Counted from the stretch's first letter, positions 50,349 through 59,684 are shown. The stretch: 64,000 nucleotides of DNA from Treponema bryantii (GCF_036492245.1 NZ_AP025286.1:992001-1056000); one strand, 5' to 3'. Program-made: numbers and translations. Notes: generated by a model from the letters alone, not told the origin.

Positions 50349-53115
50349 ATTTCTGCAATAATCTGAATGTACCTTTGATTTCGTACTTTGTGCCAACCCA
50401 TTCCGGATTCATATCTGATGGGTTTTCAGTATTGTATGCAACACCAAAATCATCGGCTTCTGTTGGAACTTTTCCTTTTGCAAAGAACTTTTCTATAAGC
50501 TCAACATAATAAGCGGCAACTTTGTCTTCGCTGTCTTGTGAATAAAGAGCCTTGAATGCAGAAAGGGCAGTAGAATAGTCTCCTGCTTCAAACTTATGCA
50601 TTGCCTTTTCCCACTCTTCAAGATATGTAAGTTTTGTATCAGTTGCTTCTGACTTAAAACCAATCAGTTCATAAAGACGGATAGGGGTTTTTACATTTAC
50701 AACCTGAACACGGTCAAGACTTCTTACAAGGAATGAATCAGAAAGATCTGTTCTGGTTGCTTCACTAATCAGAATACCACCTGTATGATACTGCTTATTA
50801 ACTCCTTCAAGACGGCTTGCAAGGTTTACGTTATTACCCATCATGGTATAATTCTTTTTGTTTTCAGAACCCATATAACCGGCAATCATCTCACCAGAGT
50901 TCAATCCAATGCGTGTGAAAAGAGTTCTCTTGTTTTGAACCATAATCTTAAAGGCATCATAAAGATCCTGTTCCATATCATCAGATTTAGAACCAGCTGC
51001 AATTTCAATGATGTATTTATTCATTTCAACTTCAGCTTTTTTCATTCTGATTGCAGCAGCACAGGCTCTCGCTGCATGATCTTCCATCTTAACAGGTGCA
51101 CCAACCAGAGCAATGATAGCGTCTCCTTCATACTTATCTACAGTACCTCGTTCTTCCATTATAAGGTTAGACATTTTTGTAAGGTAGAAGTTCAAAAGAG
51201 CTACAAGCTGAGCAGCATTAAGAAGTTCACTAAAACCAGAGAATTTCTGGATATCAGTAAACATGGCCGTCATTTCAACACGCTCACCACCAAGTTTGAA
51301 AGAAGAAGGATTTGCAACAATTTCATCAACAACTTCTTTTGAAAGACACTGACTGAAAGCACCAGTAATGAATTTCTTATCTTTAGAAGTGCTGATAAAA
51401 TTCAAAATTGTAATAGCAATAAAGGTGATTGCAAGAGATATTGTTGGAATAGCAGTACCAATATAGATTTTAGTTATTATAAAGAAAAGGAGCAGCAGAA
51501 TAATAGCTGTACCTTCAATTAAGCCTCCAACAACAAGCTGCTTTCCTGTACTTTTAATTTTGACAGAGCTGAATCCGTATCCAAAGCACAAAAGAATTGC
51601 AATAATAACCGAAATCCACCAGGGAGAATCTGTTACAAAATCTTCTGAAAGTAATTGATTTGCAATTGCGTAATGAACACCAGGGTTAGGATATTTTTCT
51701 TCATACTGAGTAAGACCGAAGTCTGTTGTACTTGTAGCACAGGTTCCAAAAATACAGAAAGAATTTTTTACTATATTCTTAAGTGCTTCACGAGAATTTA
51801 CTAAATCATCAAAAATTTCTCGTGCAGTATTCATATTTTCAGAAATCCATGCTGCAGTTTCATCATCTCCAGCTACAGAATTAAGAAGTTTTTTTTCTGT
51901 GTCTCCATATAAAAAGTTTCTGGTAGCTTCATAAAAGGCTTCTTTGTAGGCAAAATAATCATCATAAGTTACATCAGCCTCATCATCAGAAACAAGAGCG
52001 TCATGAATATAACCGGTTGCGGCGTCATAATATTCGTATGGAAGATCATCTTCCCAGTAAGTGAAAAATCCATTTTCTTTAAGAGCCTGTAGACTTTCTG
52101 CCATTGCTTTTTCAAGAAGACGGATTCTGTAGACTTTCCATAACGGAGTATCGTTATAATCATAATAGCTTACATTTTTCGGATATTTGATTAGTACGGT
52201 TCCGTCCTGAGCAAGCGGGATTTTAAGATCTCTTGTGCCATCTGCAAAATGACAGTCTTTAAGAATAATTTTATTGCGTTTTACTTCAATTTCAGGATTT
52301 CCAAGATAATTCAAAATTGGTGCAAAAAGCAGCTGTGGATAATACTTTCCATTATATTCCATAATGAGGTAAAGGCGTCTGAGGTATCCATCCTTATCGG
52401 CATCTGCGTTTACAAAACCTGCCTTTTTTGAATTGAAAAGAAAATCACTGATAGCAGGTTCAACTCTTGAATAGGAAGGAACCTTTGCACTTTTATCTAC
52501 ACTGATATTTTTGAGTGAAAGATTATCTGTAAGATACTGCTCTGTAGTTTCATCAAGGGCAGGGAAGTCATTACCAAAGGTGAGGGTAAGATAAGAGTTT
52601 TCAAAAAAATTTAAGTCATTGGCAAGACTATCATCTGCATTGCGTACAGAATACTGAATGGCGGTTTTAATTCGGTTTTGAACAGTTTCCATTACACTGG
52701 AAACATCTTCCTGAATAGTATCGCCTTCAGCTTCAGTTAAAAGCCATGTGATATTTTGTGAAAGCTCAGAAAAATCTTCATCAACATAGTGAGGAAGCTC
52801 GCTTTCTACATATTCCTGATTAACTTTTGCCTGAGATTTATCAAGAAAACTTAAATCGAATATAGCAGCTTCTGATCCCAGTTCTTTGAGAACTACGAGC
52901 GCATCAGCATAAATTTCACGGGAAAAAGGCCAGGTTCCAATTTCGTTTACAGAGGAATCGTCAATATTAACCATTACAACAGAATCAGATTCCTTGAGCT
53001 TTGGCAAGGTTCTCTGAAAAAGATCGGCAATTTGATTATCCAGACTTGTAAAAATTAAAAGGGAACAGATAATAACAGAAATAAATGGAATAAGGAGGTA
53101 AGTATACTTTTTCAT
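50347..53115 (-). CDS. CHASE2-domain adenylate cyclase with TPR tail
   Basis: 922 residues. One N-terminal helix (~5-25) precedes a CHASE2-type extracytoplasmic sensor (~30-490), then about three helices (~500-575), a class III cyclase domain (~615-835) and a TPR-like C-terminus. The metal-binding residues are present in MFTDIQKFS and KYEGDAI, and NNVNLASRLEG supplies the Asn and Arg. The adenine-pair position is Thr (YTMMGNN), as in many CHASE2 cyclases, so ATP is the likely substrate. The cyclase domain has an insert of about 25 residues (AAGSKSDDMEQDLYDAF). The FecR-like gene upstream is the usual partner; a terminator-like hairpin sits between them. Confidence 0.88.
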   Translation of the reverse strand: MKKYTYLLIPFISVIICSLLIFTSLDNQIADLFQRTLPKLKESDSVVMVNIDDSSVNEIGTWPFSREIYADALVVLKELGSEAAIFDLSFLDKSQAKVNQEYVESELPHYVDEDFSELSQNITWLLTEAEGDTIQEDVSSVMETVQNRIKTAIQYSVRNADDSLANDLNFFENSYLTLTFGNDFPALDETTEQYLTDNLSLKNISVDKSAKVPSYSRVEPAISDFLFNSKKAGFVNADADKDGYLRRLYLIMEYNGKYYPQLLFAPILNYLGNPEIEVKRNKIILKDCHFADGTRDLKIPLAQDGTVLIKYPKNVSYYDYNDTPLWKVYRIRLLEKAMAESLQALKENGFFTYWEDDLPYEYYDAATGYIHDALVSDDEADVTYDDYFAYKEAFYEATRNFLYGDTEKKLLNSVAGDDETAAWISENMNTAREIFDDLVNSREALKNIVKNSFCIFGTCATSTTDFGLTQYEEKYPNPGVHYAIANQLLSEDFVTDSPWWISVIIAILLCFGYGFSSVKIKSTGKQLVVGGLIEGTAIILLLLFFIITKIYIGTAIPTISLAITFIAITILNFISTSKDKKFITGAFSQCLSKEVVDEIVANPSSFKLGGERVEMTAMFTDIQKFSGFSELLNAAQLVALLNFYLTKMSNLIMEERGTVDKYEGDAIIALVGAPVKMEDHAARACAAAIRMKKAEVEMNKYIIEIAAGSKSDDMEQDLYDAFKIMVQNKRTLFTRIGLNSGEMIAGYMGSENKKNYTMMGNNVNLASRLEGVNKQYHTGGILISEATRTDLSDSFLVRSLDRVQVVNVKTPIRLYELIGFKSEATDTKLTYLEEWEKAMHKFEAGDYSTALSAFKALYSQDSEDKVAAYYVELIEKFFAKGKVPTEADDFGVAYNTENPSDMNPEWVGTKYEIKGTFRLLQK

Positions 53116-53133
53116 GTGTCTCTCTCTTAAAAA

Positions 53134-53168
53134 AAAATCCTGTGCTGGAAAACCAGAACACAGGATTT
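53134..53168 (-). terminator. Terminator/attenuator between fecR-like gene and cyclase
   Basis: Stem AAATCCTGTG (53135-53144) / CACAGGATTT (53159-53168) with an inner CTGG/CCAG stem. On the minus strand it is followed by nine T residues (53137-53129). It would stop most transcription from the FecR-like gene before the cyclase. Confidence 0.85.
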
Positions 53169-53189
53169 GCTTTGATTTAAATTATAGGA

Positions 53190-53606
53190 TTATTCGTCCC
53201 ATTCATAATCTTCCTTTGCTTCACTTGCGCGGGAAGAAGCTGTAACAACTGATTTGCTAGTTTTATCAGAGCCGGCAGCAACACCAGAACCCTTGAGAGA
53301 TGCACCTTTCTTAATTCCAGTATTTCCTGAAGTTGCAGAAGCAAGACTTTCAATAGTTCCTTTCTGCATTGCTTTGATATTGATTTTAGCTCCGTCTAAG
53401 GTAAGAATAAGGCTTGAATTAACACTAGTCTGAATTACAGTTGAAGCAGATAATTCCTGACCTTGTTCGACAGCGATCCATTTTCCTGGTGCAGATTCAT
53501 ATGTAACCTTACCAGTAAAAGATTCAACCTTGTAACCAGCAGCAAACAGTGATGAAGCAGCAAAAATAGCGAATAATACGCATACCAAGTTTTTTAGTTT
53601 TCTCAT
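53190..53606 (-). CDS. FecR-like periplasmic protein
   Basis: 138 residues. A signal peptide (~1-23, ending SSLFAA) is followed by a FecR-type domain (~25-95): GKVTYESAPGKWIAVEQGQELSAS is the typical start of that fold. The last ~40 residues are Ser- and Gly-rich and end in an acidic DYEWDE tail. CHASE2 cyclases in spirochaetes and proteobacteria often carry or sit next to FecR domains, so I infer that it senses envelope conditions and signals to the downstream cyclase. GGAG lies before the ATG on the minus strand. Confidence 0.8.
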   Translation of the reverse strand: MRKLKNLVCVLFAIFAASSLFAAGYKVESFTGKVTYESAPGKWIAVEQGQELSASTVIQTSVNSSLILTLDGAKINIKAMQKGTIESLASATSGNTGIKKGASLKGSGVAAGSDKTSKSVVTASSRASEAKEDYEWDE

Positions 53607-53708
53607 AAATTTTCTCCGAATTTAATGATTTAGAATTCAATATATTATCGTACATTTTTCGGTTATTGTCTACTAGAAAATAAAATTGTATTAATATCTT
53701 TTTGACTC

Positions 53709-53737
53709 TTGAAGAATAAGGATTTTCCGTACATAAT
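53709..53737 (+). promoter_or_regulatory. Promoter of the 570-residue hypothetical gene
   Basis: TTGAAG (53709-53714), 17-bp spacer, CATAAT (53732-53737), then six bases to the ATG at 53744. No ribosome site; leaderless mRNA predicted. Confidence 0.65.
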
Positions 53738-53743
53738 TAAAGT

Positions 53744-55456
53744 ATGACGGATGAAATGAACAGAAGTGCGTTCGATAAACTTGTTGCCGGAATGGATGCG
53801 GTAGAACGCAGTGATATGCTTGAAAAAATAAATCAGTCTGCAGTTTCTGTTGTTCAGCTTGTAGAAACCGAAGAGCTGTATCCCGAGAAAAATGTCAGTC
53901 TGCACATCCGTTTTAAAGGTGAATCTGCTCTTTACAGATTTTTCCTCTGGCTAAGAAGTCTTCTTGAAAAAAAAGATCCCGAAAAAATATACAATGAAGA
54001 TGTTCTTGCTTCTATGGCACGAAGAATAAATCGTGATCATCCTGGAATCTTAAATCATAAAAATGGTCTTATTGATTCTGTCTTCTATGAACATCTTCGT
54101 TCTCTTAGATCTTCAGCTGAATTTTTTAAACCTTATTTCAATATAATAGATGAAAATCCTGGTGACTTTTATGTTTTTCTGAGTTCATTTGTTACACCGG
54201 AACTCTCAGATATTATTACAGCAGAAGCAGATCCGTTTTCTCTTTCTTTTGATACAGAGCCTGATCTTGCAACTAAAAACAGATTATTAAAAAATCTTGA
54301 TAGTATATTAAACAATATTGATGGTGCTGCAAAAAGCAATCTGTATAGTGCTGTAAGTTCACTGAACTGGCTGCGTCAGTTTACAAGGCTTCCGTATATT
54401 CATTTTACTTCGCAGTTTACAAATCTTACGGGAAATCATTATACCTGTCCGTATCGAAATGCAGTAAATGATTTTTCTAGTTTTGCCGCAGTTTTCTCAA
54501 ATGTAATGTCCGTACAGAATGAAGTACTGGAAGCTATGCTGATGTTTTCACAGCGAAAGGAGATTACAAAAAACGCACAGGATAAAGATATTGAACGCAC
54601 AATCAAAGAGTTTATTGCAAAAGCAAATCAGTGCTTTGGTATAATACAGATGTTTATTTCCAATGTTCCGATTATTAAGGTTGGAAAAATCATCAATGCT
54701 GATTATGACTGGCTTCCTGGTAATATAGATGGAGTAGAGGGCTGGTTCCCTAATTTCCGCAGTCACTGGCGAAAGATTATCGATGTTCGCTGGGCAGACT
54801 GGCTTCGAGAACGTAAAAAGAAAAATCTTGAAACATATCTTAAGAACGATTTTGAGCTTTCAGAATTCCCGGTAATGAAATACCGGCCGTGGCAGGCTTT
54901 ATGGATGAGAGTTCCTTTTGCATGTGAGCTTACCGGTGGATTCTTGTCCTGGTTCTGTGAAAATGAATATGAAGATATGATGCCTTATCTGAATGATGTT
55001 ATGATGGAAGGAGTTTTTATTCGTAATGAAAACCGAATTGAATATTCAGAAGGTTTAAATCTTTTTGCACAGGCAATGAGTCAAATGCAGGAACTTCTGG
55101 ACCGTCTTGCTCCGGAAGGTGAGTATGGCGCTCAGTTTGAAGAATTTGCTACAAGCCGACTCCGTTCTTTCCAGGTTCAGAATCAGATTGATTCAATGAT
55201 GACTACAACTGAAACTGAAATCCGTGAATGTGTAAAGAAGTTTGGTAAAGGTGCCAGAATGATTGATAAATGCCTTAGCGGAGTTCTTTCTGAAGAAAGA
55301 GATAAGGTTCATGATGGGCTTCAGAATATCAATGTAATAAAGGGACATAACAATAGAGTCTGGAAAGATTCTTTAAGAACCTGCTGGGAAACATTGAAGA
55401 AAGCCGTATTCTACCTGTCAGAACTGGAGCCTATTGATGCAGCAACAGAACAGTAA
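53744..55456 (+). CDS. Conserved-looking spirochaete protein of unknown function
   Basis: 570 residues, mostly helical and soluble, with no signal peptide and no clear membrane helix. Trp-rich stretches occur near residues 330-400 (WLPGNIDGVEGWFPNF, WRKIIDVRWADWLRE). The overall shape reminds me of a spirochaete family of unknown function (DUF5312 from memory, not checked). An ATG at 53756 could be the start instead. Its last 20 bases overlap pgeF, so the two are probably co-transcribed; pgeF suggests nothing firm about its role. Confidence 0.7.
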   Translation: MTDEMNRSAFDKLVAGMDAVERSDMLEKINQSAVSVVQLVETEELYPEKNVSLHIRFKGESALYRFFLWLRSLLEKKDPEKIYNEDVLASMARRINRDHPGILNHKNGLIDSVFYEHLRSLRSSAEFFKPYFNIIDENPGDFYVFLSSFVTPELSDIITAEADPFSLSFDTEPDLATKNRLLKNLDSILNNIDGAAKSNLYSAVSSLNWLRQFTRLPYIHFTSQFTNLTGNHYTCPYRNAVNDFSSFAAVFSNVMSVQNEVLEAMLMFSQRKEITKNAQDKDIERTIKEFIAKANQCFGIIQMFISNVPIIKVGKIINADYDWLPGNIDGVEGWFPNFRSHWRKIIDVRWADWLRERKKKNLETYLKNDFELSEFPVMKYRPWQALWMRVPFACELTGGFLSWFCENEYEDMMPYLNDVMMEGVFIRNENRIEYSEGLNLFAQAMSQMQELLDRLAPEGEYGAQFEEFATSRLRSFQVQNQIDSMMTTTETEIRECVKKFGKGARMIDKCLSGVLSEERDKVHDGLQNINVIKGHNNRVWKDSLRTCWETLKKAVFYLSELEPIDAATEQ

Positions 55457-56240
55457 TCTTTTTGAGTTCCTGGAATTTCACCGTGATGGTAAAGTAGTGG
55501 AGGGTGCACCAGTTTGTGGTCTTACCTTAAAAGCCGCCGGCAGCATGCGTTTCCGCTGGAACGAAACAAATCCGAACAGAGCAAAAGTTTTTCGATCTCT
55601 GGGCAGTACTGAAGGTACAATTGTCCCCGTACAGCTCGATCACACTCATATCGTTTATAATGTAAAAAAAGCCGGTGATACTCAGGATAAAATCGGTGAC
55701 GGAATAATTACCGTGAACCGTTCGCTCATACCAACAGTCACCGTTGCAGACTGTATGCCGCTTTACTTGTATGAGCCGGAAACTGGAGTGTTTGGAATAG
55801 TTCATAGCGGCTGGAAAGGAACTGGCATTGTTGCTGACGCAATAAAACTCGCGGAAAAAGATTACGGCGCCCGCGCCCAAAACTTCTGCGTAGTTATCGG
55901 CCCCCACATCCGCGCCTGCTGTTACATCGTAAATGAAGAGCGTGCCAAATGGTTTTCCGAGAACTTCACTCCCAACTGCGTAACACCGCTCGAACCCGGC
56001 GTAAAAGTATTATGGAACAGCGGCGGCGGCCCCCTCTACAGACTCTCGTTAGAAAAAGCCAATTTAGCTGCGCTCCGCACCGCCGGCGTCCCACAGGAGA
56101 ACATCTGGATACACCCTGCGTGCACGTGTTGTACCAAAAAAAACGGCAGTTTCATCTACGGCTCAAATAGAAGAGAAACCTCGGAAAATGGTAAACCCGA
56201 CGCTTTCACAGTAATGGCCGCTTTTATTAAGAGTATTTGA
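55437..56240 (+). CDS. pgeF: Multicopper-oxidase-like laccase-domain protein (PgeF/YfiH)
   Basis: 267 residues from ATG 55437, which overlaps the preceding gene by 20 bp. PgeF/YfiH proteins carry a metal-binding Cys/His set and act as peptidoglycan-editing (MurC-error-correcting) or purine nucleoside phosphorylase-like enzymes. The family motifs are VADCMPLYLYEP with the metal Cys, HSGWKGTG with the metal His, and GPHIRACCYIV with the second Cys. The C-terminal CTCCTKKNG segment is typical. It overlaps a gene of unknown function upstream and converges on the carboxyltransferase gene across a palindromic element. Confidence 0.9.
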   Translation: MQQQNSNLFEFLEFHRDGKVVEGAPVCGLTLKAAGSMRFRWNETNPNRAKVFRSLGSTEGTIVPVQLDHTHIVYNVKKAGDTQDKIGDGIITVNRSLIPTVTVADCMPLYLYEPETGVFGIVHSGWKGTGIVADAIKLAEKDYGARAQNFCVVIGPHIRACCYIVNEERAKWFSENFTPNCVTPLEPGVKVLWNSGGGPLYRLSLEKANLAALRTAGVPQENIWIHPACTCCTKKNGSFIYGSNRRETSENGKPDAFTVMAAFIKSI

Positions 56241-56250
56241 TAGTTTCTAT

Positions 56251-56409
56251 AATTTTAGGGATTTCAAAAATGTGGGACGCAGGCAAAAAGAATAAGGGGG
56301 GACCCCGCCAACGCAGGCGCTGGCGAAGCTACAGCGCCAAGTGAATGGTGGGGGGATAACTTATTTTTTTGCCGTCGCTGGGACCCGCATTTTTGAAATC
56401 CCTAAAATT
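56251..56409. mobile_element. MITE-like element with perfect 22-bp inverted ends
   Basis: The 22 bp at 56251-56272 and their exact reverse complement at 56388-56409 bound a 159-bp element; an imperfect pairing extends inwards for about 20 more bases. The centre holds a hairpin, GGCGCTG/CAGCGCC (56316-56338). There is no ORF. No clear target duplication is seen. It fills the space between two convergent genes, so it may also act as a terminator. Confidence 0.75.
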
Positions 56410-56423
56410 TACAGTTAAATATT

Positions 56424-56446
56424 AAAGGGCTCATAACTGAGCCCTT
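56424..56446 (-). terminator. Hairpin after the carboxyltransferase gene
   Basis: AAGGGCTC (56425-56432) / GAGCCCTT (56439-56446) with a 6-base loop, followed on the minus strand by a weak T-rich run. Confidence 0.6.
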
Positions 56447-56451
56447 ACTGA

Positions 56452-57942
56452 TTAAAGTGGAATATTTCCGTGTTTCTTCAAAGGTTTATTAGTAAAGATC
56501 TTTGTTTCAAGGAAGTCGAAACTAGCCACGATTCTCTTACGAGTATCTTCCGGCTGAATAATTTCAGTAATGTATCCGCGCTCAGCAGCAATATAAGGAG
56601 TCATGATTTCGTTCTTATATTTCTCTGACGCAGCCTGAACTTCAGCAGCCTTGTTTGGATCCTTAAGCTCTTTAGCAAACAGAATCTCAATAGCACCTTC
56701 AGCACCCATTACAGCAATTTCTGCCTTTGGCCATGCGTAAACAAAGTCTGCACCAAGATGCTTAGAACACATAGCAATGTAAGCTCCACCGTAAGCCTTG
56801 CGGAGAATAACAGTAAGCTTTGGTACAGTAGCCTCGCTGTAAGCGTAGATTACCTTTGCACCGTGGCGGATAATACCTTTCTGCTCTTCCTGAGGTCCCG
56901 GAATAAAGCCTGGAACATCAACAAAAGTAAGAAGTGGAATATCAAAAGAGTCGCAGTAGCGGATAAAGCGTGCAATCTTATCAGAAGCGTCGCAATCCAA
57001 TACACCACCAACTCCCTTAGGGTTGTTAGCAACAATACCAACTGTGCGGCCTTCAATCTTACCAAAGCCAACTACACAGTTAATAGCAAATTCCTTCATG
57101 ATTTCAAGGAATGAATCTTCATCGATTACGCAGTTGATTACGTCGCGAACGTCGTAGCCCTGGCGTGGATTTTCAGGAAGGATTTCCTTGATTCTCTTAG
57201 CGGCTTTCTTTTCATCAAACTTGAACTTTTCGTTTGGTTCAATCTTGTCGCCAAAGTAGTGTGGGATATAGTCCAGAAGACGGCGTACTTCTTCGTAGCA
57301 TGATTTTTCATCTTCACAGCGGAAGTGAGAAACACCTGATTTTGTAGCGTGAATTGTAGCTCCACCTAGATCCTCAGCAGAAATGTCCATGAACATTACA
57401 GACTTAACAACTTTAGGTCCTGTAATGAACATCTGAGTTACCTTATCAACTGTAAAGATAAAGTCTGTGATTCCTGGTGAGTATACGGCACCACCGGCAC
57501 AAGGACCAGCGATGATAGAAATCTGAGGAATAGCACCAGAAGCACGAACATTCTGATTGAATACGTTACCGTATCCACCGAGAGCTTCTACACCTTCCTG
57601 AATACGAGCTCCACCCGAATCGTTAATTCCGATTACAGGACAGCGGGCATCAATAGCCATTTTTGTAAGGTCGGCAATCTTGCGGCCATGCATGTGGCCA
57701 AGAGAACCACCCTGAATAGTAAAGTCCTGTGCATAAACTGCAACTTTACGTCCGTTTATTTTTCCAAAACCTGTGATTACACCATCATAAGGAATGTCTT
57801 TTTTGTCCATTCCAAAGCTGGTACAGTTGTGTTTTACACCCTGATATGTTTCTACGAATGAATCTTTGTCGCAAAGTGCATTGATACGCTCAATAGCGTG
57901 AAGCTTTCCCTTCGCGTGCTGTTTTTCAACATTGTATTCCAT
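56452..57942 (-). CDS. Acyl-CoA carboxylase beta subunit / carboxyltransferase
   Basis: 496 residues of the carboxyltransferase family (PccB/MmdA/GcdA). Two crotonase-like halves are visible; the acyl-CoA site region is GGSLGHMHGRKIADL and GGARIQEGVEALGGYG, and the second half has GFIPGPQEE and GGAYIAMCSKH. The family moves a carboxyl group between biotin and an acyl-CoA such as propionyl- or methylmalonyl-CoA. No biotin carboxylase, biotin carrier or sodium-pump subunit lies nearby, so propionyl-CoA carboxylase and a decarboxylase cannot be told apart. A strong promoter (57960-57987) and GAGG before the ATG are present. Confidence 0.88.
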   Translation of the reverse strand: MEYNVEKQHAKGKLHAIERINALCDKDSFVETYQGVKHNCTSFGMDKKDIPYDGVITGFGKINGRKVAVYAQDFTIQGGSLGHMHGRKIADLTKMAIDARCPVIGINDSGGARIQEGVEALGGYGNVFNQNVRASGAIPQISIIAGPCAGGAVYSPGITDFIFTVDKVTQMFITGPKVVKSVMFMDISAEDLGGATIHATKSGVSHFRCEDEKSCYEEVRRLLDYIPHYFGDKIEPNEKFKFDEKKAAKRIKEILPENPRQGYDVRDVINCVIDEDSFLEIMKEFAINCVVGFGKIEGRTVGIVANNPKGVGGVLDCDASDKIARFIRYCDSFDIPLLTFVDVPGFIPGPQEEQKGIIRHGAKVIYAYSEATVPKLTVILRKAYGGAYIAMCSKHLGADFVYAWPKAEIAVMGAEGAIEILFAKELKDPNKAAEVQAASEKYKNEIMTPYIAAERGYITEIIQPEDTRKRIVASFDFLETKIFTNKPLKKHGNIPL

Positions 57943-57959
57943 AGTTAACCTCGTATTCT

Positions 57960-57987
57960 ATTATGACAAATATTGAGAAATTGTCAA
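57960..57987 (-). promoter_or_regulatory. Promoter of the carboxyltransferase gene
   Basis: On the minus strand: TTGACA (57987-57982), 16-bp spacer, CATAAT (57965-57960). GAGG lies seven bases before the ATG, so this gene has a conventional short leader. Confidence 0.75.
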
Positions 57988-57992
57988 TATGA

Positions 57993-59684
57993 TTAAAGGC
58001 CTAGAGAGGCATATGGATGTGTCAGATAGTATTCAATCTGTTCTTTTTCTCTCTGCATTGCATCTTTTTCCGGCAGCCATTCATATTTAGAGCGGAGACT
58101 GTCTACGGCAGGAATAACTTCACCGTTAGTTTTTTCAAGGGCAGCAAAGTAATCCTTCTTAAAGGCATTGCAGTCTACACCAAGATTTTTTCCATCATAT
58201 TGAATATCAGTGATAATCCAGCGGTTCTTTTTGAAGGTGAGGGTAACGGTAGAAGTTACTTTTTCTACTATATAATCAACCTCTTCTCCCTCTGTATAAA
58301 GCAGATAATATTCAACCTTGTGAACAGAAGTACTGCCATTCTCAAGTGTAATATTTCCTTCTTTTTCGAGAGGAGCTGGATTTTGATTTTTCTTTTTAAG
58401 TTCTACTGCAAGAGTTTCTGCTTTTCCGTCAATCTTAAGGTTTGTAACTCCGTAAATACCAGAGCGCTTGTATTTAGCTTCATCAGTTATATAGAAAAGC
58501 CAGTTAGCAGGATAACCGAAGCCGTTGTCATTTCCATAAGCAAGACGCTGTTTATGCATAACATAAATACGGCTTACCATATCACCATAGTCACCGGCAG
58601 CTTTTCCATCTCCAAAATCAGAAAGCAGCATAGTATCTTTTTCGTTTACACCGTTCATATAGGCGCGGATTGTCTGAGTTGAAGTGAGTCCGACAGAAGT
58701 ATAATCTTCGCCGCGGGTTCTTAATGTACTTACAGTAACACAGATAACTATAACTATGATTGTCGCAATTACTGTAAGGGTAGTTGCGTTTCGCTTGATA
58801 TGGCGTTTTGTATTGATTTTAGAGTTTTGTGCTTTAATATAGGCAGAAACCTTTTCCTCAAAGTCTTTGTCTTCTTTATTATTCTGACTGAGGCGGAAGG
58901 CTTCATCAATTTTTTCGAGAGGGAAGTCTGCAACAGGGCGCAGATCTTCACTTGATTTTCCCTTCTTGCGTTTTCCAGGAACATTTACAGCGGTAGAATT
59001 AAGCTTGAGTGCATTGTTGATTGCAAGGGCAAGTCCGCTGTCAATTCCGTTAACACAGTATTCAATCGGAAGGAATTTTCGGTCAAAAATATCTGCATTG
59101 CGGGCAATAGAATCTGTTGCTGTAAATGGAAGACGGCCTGCAAGAAGTCTGTAGATTATAGCTGCCCGTTCAAAACAAAGTGCAGGAAGGTCTTTTATTG
59201 TATCATTCAAAAAACCTGTATGCTGATTGAGAGTTTCTTCTGCGGGAAGTGTATTTGCTGCATAACTGAATAATGCCTCCGGAGCAAAAAGAACTTTTTC
59301 TCCATCGATCATAATTCCGCCGGCTCCAACAAATGGAATCGGATTTCCATTTGTGGCTGCAGCAGTAATGGCAGTGCATACAGCTTTAACAGCTGTAAGA
59401 GCGTTTTCACCGCCTTCTTCAAAATACTGGGCAAGTGTCTTTATATTTTCAGCATCATTGCCCAGAGGATTTTTAGCACAATAGAAAACGACTCGCTGAA
59501 GACTTCCGTTTTTCTCAGCGTCGTAAGATTTTACATCTTCAAAAGTCCACTGACGGAAGTTTTTACCGTCAAAAATCACACCCTCATAACTGAGAATATT
59601 ATCGTGACCTGTTTTTCCAAAAGTGTACTCATCAAGATTTGAATTAAGTCTAAGCTCTCCGTTTTCTATTGTCAGTAACTGCAT
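57993..59684 (-). CDS. Membrane protein with pseudokinase-like N-terminal half
   Basis: 563 residues. The N-terminal ~290 residues are cytoplasmic if the single membrane helix (~300-322) is read by the positive-inside rule, since basic KRHIKR precedes it. The segment FERAAIIYRLLAGRLPF resembles the end of a Hanks-type kinase domain (..YELLTGRLPF), but no glycine loop, catalytic HRD or DFG motif is visible, so I call it at most a pseudokinase. The C-terminal ~240 residues are extracytoplasmic and strand-rich. The start overlaps the hflC stop as TAATG, so it is translationally coupled to hflKC and may work with that complex. Confidence 0.7.
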   Translation of the reverse strand: MQLLTIENGELRLNSNLDEYTFGKTGHDNILSYEGVIFDGKNFRQWTFEDVKSYDAEKNGSLQRVVFYCAKNPLGNDAENIKTLAQYFEEGGENALTAVKAVCTAITAAATNGNPIPFVGAGGIMIDGEKVLFAPEALFSYAANTLPAEETLNQHTGFLNDTIKDLPALCFERAAIIYRLLAGRLPFTATDSIARNADIFDRKFLPIEYCVNGIDSGLALAINNALKLNSTAVNVPGKRKKGKSSEDLRPVADFPLEKIDEAFRLSQNNKEDKDFEEKVSAYIKAQNSKINTKRHIKRNATTLTVIATIIVIVICVTVSTLRTRGEDYTSVGLTSTQTIRAYMNGVNEKDTMLLSDFGDGKAAGDYGDMVSRIYVMHKQRLAYGNDNGFGYPANWLFYITDEAKYKRSGIYGVTNLKIDGKAETLAVELKKKNQNPAPLEKEGNITLENGSTSVHKVEYYLLYTEGEEVDYIVEKVTSTVTLTFKKNRWIITDIQYDGKNLGVDCNAFKKDYFAALEKTNGEVIPAVDSLRSKYEWLPEKDAMQREKEQIEYYLTHPYASLGL

